Source of the DNA: Pseudomonas furukawaii
Lineage (GTDB): Bacteria; Pseudomonadota; Gammaproteobacteria; Pseudomonadales; Pseudomonadaceae
Assembly: GCF_002355475.1 (NCBI RefSeq)
Contig: NZ_AP014862.1
Location: 1,612,001-1,676,000, forward strand
DNA length: 64,000 nucleotides
Direction of reading: 5' to 3'
Shown here: piece by piece, positions 58,115 to 64,000 of the stretch
How the letters are laid out: each line of letters opens with the position of its first letter
How positions within the stretch are numbered: position 1 is the first letter of the stretch
Translations under genes and position numbers: made by a program
The notes under the pieces: generated by a model
Told to the model about the DNA's origin: nothing
Database searches by the model: none
What the model saw: only the letters and a program-made list of their open reading frames with translations

Positions 58115-59224
58115 ATGGCTCTCATGTTTCCGCGCCTGGCGCGCAACTTCATTCGTAACGGCTACTTCCCCACCGACGAGCCGACGCTGGAGCGGGCCTT
58201 GTCCGCACTGGCGCCGTCTCCCGGCTCCATGTCCATCCTCGATCCTTGCGCCGGCGAAGGCGTGGCGATTGCCGAAGCCGCCCACGCCCTCGGGCGCGCG
58301 CAGGTCCAGGCCTTCGCCGTCGAGTACGACGCCGAGCGTGCCCGCCACGCACGGCAACTGGTCGATCGCTGCATCCACGGTGACCTGATGGACACACTGA
58401 TCTCGCGCCAGTCCTTCGGGCTGCTGTGGCTGAACCCGCCGTATGGCGACCTTTCCAAGGACGTGAACGGCAACATCGGCTATCAGGGCCAGGGCCGTGC
58501 GCGGCTGGAAAAGCTGTTCTATCAGCGCACGCTGCCGCTGCTGCAGTACGGTGGCGTGCTGGTCTTCATCGTGCCGTCCTACGTGCTCGACGCCGAGCTG
58601 GTCGGATGGCTGACGCGCCACCTCAAAGACCTGCGCATCTACCGTGCGGTGGAAACGCAGTTCAAACAGGTAGTGGTCTTCGGCCGCCGGGTTCGCCAGC
58701 GCGACCAGGCGTCGGAGTCGGCCAAGGCCCTGCGTGGTCTGCTGCTGCAGATTGGGCAAGGCGAGACGCAAGCCGAGGAGCTGCCGCTCGAATGGCCGTT
58801 CCTGCCGTACACCGTCCCCGCCAGCCCGGCCGAGCCGGAGCACTTCTATCGCGTCACGATGGAGCCTGAGCAGTTCGCCGATGAAGTCGACCGGCTGCAA
58901 GGACTCTGGCCGGCGCTCGATACCCACCTGGGTGCCGCACAGCAATCACTGCGGCCACCGGCGCGGGCCTTGTCGCACTGGCATCTCGCCCTGGCCTTGG
59001 CCGCGGGGGCGATCTCGGGCGCCGTGACCTCCAAGACCGGCAAGGTGTTGGTGGTCAAGGGCGATACCCACAAGGAGAAATCCTTGACGACGGAGTACAC
59101 GGAACGGGATGACGGCTCGGTCGCCGAGACACGCATCCTCACCGATCGCTTCGTTCCTGTGATCCGCGCCTGGGACATGACGCCCGGCTCCCCGACGCGG
59201 GGAGAGGTGTTGACCATTCGCTGA
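58115..59224 (+). CDS. Class I SAM-dependent methyltransferase-like ICE protein (DUF6094 type)
   Basis: 369 residues from ATG 58115 (CAGGAG 6 bp upstream). SMSILDPCAGEGVAIAEAAH is the SAM-binding motif I and LLWLNPPYGDLSKDVN holds the NPPY motif of N6-adenine methyltransferases. It could methylate ICE DNA to escape restriction, or be an RNA methylase; the target is unknown. The C-terminal 130 residues include VTSKTGKVLVVKGDTHKEKS, typical of the ICE family member. Confidence 0.82.
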   Translation: MALMFPRLARNFIRNGYFPTDEPTLERALSALAPSPGSMSILDPCAGEGVAIAEAAHALGRAQVQAFAVEYDAERARHARQLVDRCIHGDLMDTLISRQSFGLLWLNPPYGDLSKDVNGNIGYQGQGRARLEKLFYQRTLPLLQYGGVLVFIVPSYVLDAELVGWLTRHLKDLRIYRAVETQFKQVVVFGRRVRQRDQASESAKALRGLLLQIGQGETQAEELPLEWPFLPYTVPASPAEPEHFYRVTMEPEQFADEVDRLQGLWPALDTHLGAAQQSLRPPARALSHWHLALALAAGAISGAVTSKTGKVLVVKGDTHKEKSLTTEYTERDDGSVAETRILTDRFVPVIRAWDMTPGSPTRGEVLTIR

Positions 59225-59236
59225 TCGCTTTTCCCT

Positions 59237-59255
59237 GACGGTTCGCCGTCGTTTT
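59237..59255 (+). terminator. Intrinsic terminator in ICE block (UUCG loop)
   Basis: GACGG-TTCG-CCGTC followed by GTTTTC, 12 bp after the methyltransferase stop. Confidence 0.8.
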
Positions 59256-59323
59256 CATCCACCCATCGGGGTCCAGTCGCCCCGTGGGGTGCCGTGGCCC
59301 CTTCATTTCGAGAGGTAATCACC

Positions 59324-59620
59324 ATGGCACTCGCCGTTCTGTCTCAACTACGCTTTCGGGCCGGCCAACTGGTCATGACCGCGGGCGTGAACAACCTGGT
59401 TCAACGGGGTGCACTCGATCCCGTGCCCTATCTCCGGCGCCATCTCGGTGGCGATTGGGGCGATCTTTGCGGTGATGACAAGCGGCAGAACGATGCCGCA
59501 TTGAAGTCAGGCGAGGATCGACTGTTGTCGTCCTATCAGATCGCTCCCGGCCTGAAGCTCTGGATCATCACCGAATGGGATCGCAGCGTGACCACGCTGC
59601 TGTTGCCATCCGAGTACTGA
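59324..59620 (+). CDS. Small plasmid/ICE-related hypothetical protein
   Basis: 98 residues from ATG 59324 (GAGAGG 9 bp upstream). AGQLVMTAGVNNLVQRGALD, YLRRHLGGDWGDLCGDDKRQ and LKLWIITEWDRSVTTLLLPS match a short family present in plasmids and ICEs and often labelled plasmid-related protein. The function is unknown. Confidence 0.75.
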   Translation: MALAVLSQLRFRAGQLVMTAGVNNLVQRGALDPVPYLRRHLGGDWGDLCGDDKRQNDAALKSGEDRLLSSYQIAPGLKLWIITEWDRSVTTLLLPSEY

Positions 59621-59629
59621 TCGTCCTCT

Positions 59630-59650
59630 GACGGCTCGGCCGTCTTTCTC
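59630..59650 (+). terminator. Intrinsic terminator in ICE block
   Basis: GACGGC-TCG-GCCGTC followed by TTTCTCTT, 10 bp after the stop at 59620. Confidence 0.85.
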
Positions 59651-59660
59651 TTCCCACCCC

Positions 59661-59700
59661 GGGGCATGCCATCGCCCCTGCGGGGGTCGGTGCATGCCCC
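59661..59700 (+). promoter_or_regulatory. Leader hairpin before the helicase gene
   Basis: GGGGCATGC (59661-59669) pairs perfectly with GCATGCCCC (59692-59700) around CCCCTGCGGGG. It ends 20 bp before the start codon, just upstream of the TTGGAG ribosome site, so folding could block translation or terminate early. Confidence 0.6.
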
Positions 59701-59719
59701 ATCTTTTTGGAGCATCACC

Positions 59720-61990
59720 ATGTCCCTCGATCTCGACACTGTTCCCGAAACCGCTGTGCAGGGCGACCTGCTCGAAGCGGCCGCTTCACCCCTCACCATC
59801 AGCCTGACCGACTTCGTGTCGGAGTTCGGCGACGAGCTGCTCGACTCGCTCAACCGCGCCAATCCGCCGGTCTACACCGGCCAGGCGCGGGTGCATCGGC
59901 AACTCATCCTCGCAGCCCTCAAGCGCAAGCTGTTCCCGGCGCAAGCCGATGTCGTCCATGCCGTCACCGAGCTGCTGGTCGACCGCGGCGAACGCGCCGC
60001 GATCGTCAATGGCGAGATGGGCTGCGGCAAGACGACCGTTGGCATCGCCACGGCCGCTGTGCTCAACGCCGAAGGCTACCGCCGCACCCTGGTGCTCTCG
60101 CCACCCCACCTGGTCTACAAGTGGCGGCGCGAGATCCAGGAGACGGTGGCCGGCACCAAGGTCTGGGTACTCAATGGCCCGGACACCCTGGTCAAGCTGC
60201 TGAAGCTGCGCGAGCAGTTGGGCGTACCGGCGCAAGGCCAGGAGTTCTTCGTCCTGGGCCGTGTGCGGATGCGCATGGGCTTCCACTGGAAGCCGGTGTT
60301 CGTGCGACGCCGTACCCGTCACGGTGACGTGGCGGCGTGCCCGGATTGCGGCCACATCATCACCGACCTCGACGGCGAGCCGATCAACCCGGTCGAGCTG
60401 GAAGCCGAGGAGTCCCGCCGCAAGTGCAGCCACTGCCGTGCACCGCTGTGGTCGTTGATCCGTCCCAGAGGCCTGTCCGCCAGCGACCAGTCCTCGACCG
60501 TGCTCAAGGCACTGAAGCGCATTCCGACCATCGGGGAAGTCACCGCGCAGAAGCTGATGCAGAAGTTCGGTGACGCCTTCCTCGCGTCGATGCTCGGGGA
60601 CAACATCCACGAGTTCATCAACCTGATGGATGGCAACGGCGAGCTGGTCTTCTCGGACCGGCAAGCCCACCGCATGGAACGTGCGATGGCCAACATGGAG
60701 TTCGGCTTCGGCGAGGGCGGCTACCAGCCGTCCGAGTTCATCAAGAGGCAGCTTCCCCAGGGTACGTTCGACCTGCTCATCGCCGACGAGGCGCACGAGT
60801 ACAAGAACGGCGGCTCCGCACAGGGCCAGGCCATGGGGGTTTTAGCGGCCAAGGCGCGCAAAACGCTGCTGCTCACCGGCACGCTGATGGGCGGCTACGG
60901 CGACGACCTGTTCCACCTGCTGTTCCGCGCCCTGCCAGGGCGGATGCTCGAAGACGGCTACCGGCCGGCGAAGAGCGGCAGCATGACCTCGGCCGCGATG
61001 GCGTTCATGCGCGATCACGGCGTGCTCAAGGACATCTATTCGGAGAGCATCGGCACGGCGCACAAGACGGCCAAGGGCACCAAGGTATCGGTGCGCACGG
61101 TCAAGGCGCCGGGCTTCGGTCCCAAGGGCGTGCTGCGTTGCGTCCTGCCCTTCACCGTCTTCCTCAAGTTGAAGGACATCGGCGGCAACGTGCTGCCGCC
61201 CTACGACGAGGAGTTCCGCGAAGTCGCGATGGACACGGCGCAGGCCGCGGCCTATCGCGATCTGGCGGGTCGGCTGACCGCAGAGCTGAGGCAAGCCCTG
61301 GCGAAGCGGGACACGACGCTGCTCGGTGTGGTGCTCAACGTGCTGCTGGCCTGGCCGGACACCTGCTTCCGGTCGGAAACCGTGGTGCATCCACGCACGC
61401 GCAACACCCTGGCCTTCGTCCCGGCTCAGTTCAACGAGCTGGAGGTGATGCCCAAGGAGCGCGAGCTGATCGAGATCTGCAAGCAGGAGAAAGCGGAAGG
61501 TCGCAAGACCCTGGTCTATTCGGTCTACACCGGCACGCGCGACACCACGTCGCGCCTGAAGGTGCTGCTGGAGCAGGAAGGCTTCAAGGTGGCGGTGCTG
61601 CGCGCGAGCGTGGATGCCTCCCGCCGCGAGGACTGGATCGCCGAGCAGCTCGACCGTGGTATCGACGTGCTCATCACCAACCCGGAGCTGGTGAAAACCG
61701 GCCTGGACCTGTTGGAGTTCCCGACCATCGTGTTCATGCAGTCGGGCTACAACGTGTATTCGCTGCAGCAGGCCGCACGCCGTTCATGGCGCATCGGCCA
61801 GAAGCAGCCGGTGCGTGTGATCTACCTCGGCTACGCCAACTCCTCGCAGATGACCTGCCTGGGGTTGATGGCCAGGAAGATCATGGTGTCGCAATCCACC
61901 TCGGGCGACGTGCCCGAATCCGGACTGGATGTCCTGAACCAGGATGGCGACTCGGTGGAGGTGGCGCTGGCGCGGCAGCTGGTGCGCTGA
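59720..61990 (+). CDS. SNF2-like DEAD/DEAH-box helicase of the ICE
   Basis: 756 residues from ATG 59720. Walker A GEMGCGKTTVGIATAAVL and motif II LIADEAHEYKNGG, motif III LLLTGTLMGG; the second RecA domain has LVYSVYTGTRDTTSRLKVL and QAARRSWRIGQKQPVRVIYL, the SNF2 hallmark (motif VI). A zinc-finger insert has ACPDCGH and RKCSHCRAPLW between motifs I and II. An ATP-driven translocase acting on duplex DNA. Sister ICEs carry it near conjugation genes; its role is unknown. Confidence 0.9.
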   Translation: MSLDLDTVPETAVQGDLLEAAASPLTISLTDFVSEFGDELLDSLNRANPPVYTGQARVHRQLILAALKRKLFPAQADVVHAVTELLVDRGERAAIVNGEMGCGKTTVGIATAAVLNAEGYRRTLVLSPPHLVYKWRREIQETVAGTKVWVLNGPDTLVKLLKLREQLGVPAQGQEFFVLGRVRMRMGFHWKPVFVRRRTRHGDVAACPDCGHIITDLDGEPINPVELEAEESRRKCSHCRAPLWSLIRPRGLSASDQSSTVLKALKRIPTIGEVTAQKLMQKFGDAFLASMLGDNIHEFINLMDGNGELVFSDRQAHRMERAMANMEFGFGEGGYQPSEFIKRQLPQGTFDLLIADEAHEYKNGGSAQGQAMGVLAAKARKTLLLTGTLMGGYGDDLFHLLFRALPGRMLEDGYRPAKSGSMTSAAMAFMRDHGVLKDIYSESIGTAHKTAKGTKVSVRTVKAPGFGPKGVLRCVLPFTVFLKLKDIGGNVLPPYDEEFREVAMDTAQAAAYRDLAGRLTAELRQALAKRDTTLLGVVLNVLLAWPDTCFRSETVVHPRTRNTLAFVPAQFNELEVMPKERELIEICKQEKAEGRKTLVYSVYTGTRDTTSRLKVLLEQEGFKVAVLRASVDASRREDWIAEQLDRGIDVLITNPELVKTGLDLLEFPTIVFMQSGYNVYSLQQAARRSWRIGQKQPVRVIYLGYANSSQMTCLGLMARKIMVSQSTSGDVPESGLDVLNQDGDSVEVALARQLVR

Positions 61991-62007
61991 GCTTTGCTTG
62001 ATCTTTG

Positions 62008-62032
62008 GCGGCCCCTTCGGGGGCCGCGTTCT
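62008..62032 (+). terminator. Intrinsic terminator after the helicase gene (UUCG loop)
   Basis: GCGGCCCC-TTCG-GGGGCCGC followed by GTTCTTC, 18 bp after the stop at 61990. It closes the conserved ICE block before the lower-GC cargo. Confidence 0.85.
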
Positions 62033-62211
62033 TCATCGCGATCGACGCTTGCTGAGTAGATGGTGTCTGGCGTGACTCTCTCCGACATGATTCGCCCGTG
62101 CTCCATGTGAGCCTCCGCACATTCCTTCGATATACTCACATCCAGTAGCTACGTGGCGTTGGAACATCAGGCGCAGTACAAATGCGTCAGCTCAGCTGGG
62201 AGGGCGCGCTA

Positions 62212-64000
62212 ATGAAGATCAAGTTCGTCGAAATATCGAATTTTCGCAGACTGAAGTCGACGCACCTCGACTTCGACAAGGAAACAACAATATTCGTTGG
62301 CGCGAACAACAGCGGTAAGACATCCGCGATGGTTGCTCTTCGATATTTCCTTGTTTCTCCCAACCGACTAGCCCTGCGCGACATTACGATCGCCAATTGG
62401 CCGAAGATCGACGCGATTGGAGATGCCTGGGAAAACGGCGCAGCTGGAGAGGTCAATCATCAATGATCTGCTACCCAGCCTCGACTTCTGGCTCGATGTC
62501 CCTCTCTCCGAAATCCAGCATGTCGTTCATATCCTTCCAACCTTGGACTGGAATGGTGGTCTGCTCGGCGTTAGGCTGAAATACCAAGTCGAGCTGATCG
62601 CGAAGCTCAAAGCCGACTACGTCGCACAGCGCAGCGCCGCTCTCGAAGCGGGCGCGAAAGCCCCGGGAGGTCAAGTAGGAAACATTCAAGTCTGGCCCAC
62701 CTGTCTCACCGAATTCCTCGAACGACGCCTGCGAACCTACATCGCACTTGAGGCTTTCGCCCTTGATCCTGCCGCCCACACCCCCCCAGTGAAAGGATTG
62801 GCGACGCCGCAAACATTACCGGAGAACATGCTTCCGCTGGAGAAGAATCCTTTCAAGCACCTGATCAAAATTGACGAAATCGCGGCCCAGCGTGACTTCG
62901 CCGATGCTGGTGAGCGGGCTCCGACAGGCGAGGACTCCCAGGATATGTCGACACGCCGGTATAAGCGCCGTCTTTCGGACCAACTACGCTCTTACTATGA
63001 TCGTCACCTCGATCCTGCGAAAACGCCATCCGCAGAGGACTATGAGGCTCTCGACGCAATCCAGACTGCTGAGCAGAATTTCGATAAGCGCCTCGAGGTT
63101 GGTTTCGCCGCTGCCTTCGAGGAACTTGAGGATCTTGGCTATCCCGGAATCAGCAATCCAAAACTGAAAATCACCACACAACTGCGGGCGACTGACGGGC
63201 TGAAGCATGGCTCCGCGGTGCAGTATCAGGTGACGGACCTTGCTGGAGAAGGATTAAAGCCCCTCCAACTTCCGGAAGACTATTCCGGTCTCGGTTATCA
63301 GAACCTCATCGCCATGGTTTTCATGCTGATGGGCTATCGTGACGAGTGGATGCGGGTGGGAAAGGCTTCGGCGGACACCGACCCTGGGGCACAAACGCAG
63401 ATCCAACCGCTGCACTTGGTTCTGGTGGAGGAGCCGGAGGCAAATCTTCACGCGCAGGTCCAGCAGGTCTTCATTAAGAAGGCCTATAAGCTTCTGCGCA
63501 AGCACGATGAACTTGGCGACAGCACAACGTTCTCGACGCAATTGGTCGTCAGCACTCATTCGAGCCATGTGGCGCATGAGGCTGACTTCGCAAATCTGCG
63601 TTACTTCCGCAGACTTCCGGCGACTTCATCTGGTGAGACGCCGACTACGACCGTCGCCAACCTGTCATATATCTTCGGTGAAGGGGACGAAACTCAGCGA
63701 TTCGTCAAGCGCTATCTGAAAGCAACACACTGTGATCTGTTTTTCGCCGACGGCATCATATTCGTCGAAGGCCAGGCTGAACGCATTCTGGTTCCCCATT
63801 TCATCCGGCATCACTTCGACTCGCTATCCCGCCGCTATATCAGCCTGCTTGATCTGGGCGGCAGTCACGCCCACAGTTTCAAGAGGCTTGTCGACGGACT
63901 TGGGCTGACGACGCCGATCATCGCCGATCTCGATGCGACCGTCGCCACAAAGGTGCAGACTCAGGCCGGAACCGAAGCGATCCGCTGGAAGGCGACGAAG
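62212..64000 (+). CDS. OLD-family ATP-dependent nuclease (GajA-like), frameshifted and cut by the window edge
   Basis: Begins at ATG 62212 (MKIKFVEISNFRRLKS) with Walker A VGANNSGKTSAMVALRYF. The frame ends at 62466, but the family sequence goes on in the next frame without a stop to 64000: DLLPSLDFWLDVPLSEIQHV, the Walker B LVLVEEPEANLHAQVQQVF, H-loop VVSTHSSHVAHEADF, and a TOPRIM domain with GIIFVEGQAERILVPHF and PIIADLDAT. One extra base at about 62428-62434 (TGGGAAAAC) explains the shift; an ATG at 62423 could start the second part alone. ABC-type ATPase plus TOPRIM nuclease is the class 2 OLD/Gabija GajA layout. The composition is less GC-rich than the neighbouring ICE genes. Confidence 0.85.

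Overview
The window looks like a high-GC Pseudomonas chromosome (left 33.9 kb) running into the end of a large integrative and conjugative element (ICE) of the ICEclc/PAGI-2 type (33992 to the right edge and beyond). Support for Pseudomonas: extragenic repeats with the GGAGCCGGCTTGCCGGCG core, an hxuIRA-type haem uptake locus beside hemO, hpd/maiA, a DUF2025 gene, and Pf-like filamentous phage remains next to a tRNA-Gly attachment site. A resinovorans/otitidis-like species is possible, but the species cannot be settled here.

Chromosomal part. 1-1030: end of a histidine kinase and a double-receiver regulator. 1056-2420: extragenic repeats split by an IS110-family insertion whose left noncoding end carries recognisable bridge-RNA guides for that same repeat. 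2416-8695: seven overlapping minus-strand genes forming one operon (GNAT-like 'thermostable hemolysin' protein, acyl-CoA ligase-like enzyme, haem-oxygenase-like diiron protein, short-chain dehydrogenase, TPR protein, response regulator, sensor kinase), probably a self-regulated fatty-acid-derived pathway. 8780-11240: a PAS-GGDEF protein and a beta-CASP metallo-hydrolase. 11368-11894: a transposase-free element with inverted ends. 11959-16977: haem oxygenase, TonB-dependent haem receptor, FecR-type anti-sigma and FecI-type sigma with two Fur-like boxes. 17084-18935: tyrosine degradation genes. 19107-31529: LtaS-like sulfatase, LysR/MFS pair, DUF2025, a dCache-type diguanylate cyclase, a six-unit 85-bp REP array, a GlxA regulator/isochorismatase pair, hisN, an NTF2-like protein, a TetR regulator and an FMN reductase. 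32338-33899: remains of a Pf-like prophage (repressor, operators, three small genes) joined to a broken toxin-antitoxin pair.

ICE part. The 18-bp tRNA-Gly 3' end at 33992-34009 marks the ICE boundary; the tRNA body is absent, so the integrase and the reconstituted tRNA should lie at the other end, outside the window. Inward from the boundary come two LysR genes, a bisR-like gene, then alpA-parA-shi-parB(bisD-like)-DUF2857(bisC-like)-STY4528-like replication gene, a ParDE-like pair, a broken LOTUS-domain gene, AcaB/DUF3158/ssb, and topB. From 49.3 to 62.0 kb a series of accessory ICE genes (DUF3085, DUF3577, DUF3275, DUF932, methyltransferase, SNF2-like helicase and unknowns) are each separated by terminator-like hairpins and preceded by structured leaders. 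Three of the leaders share a three-hairpin RNA motif with compensatory base changes. An IS3-family copy with a 3-bp target duplication sits in this block. The window ends in a lower-GC cargo gene, an OLD-family ATPase/TOPRIM nuclease (Gabija GajA-like) carrying one frameshift.

Several ICE reading frames (antitoxin, LOTUS gene, IS3 orfB, DUF3085, OLD nuclease) carry single-base frameshifts. Three of these are an apparent extra T turning CTG into CTTG, so either decay or sequence error must be considered.
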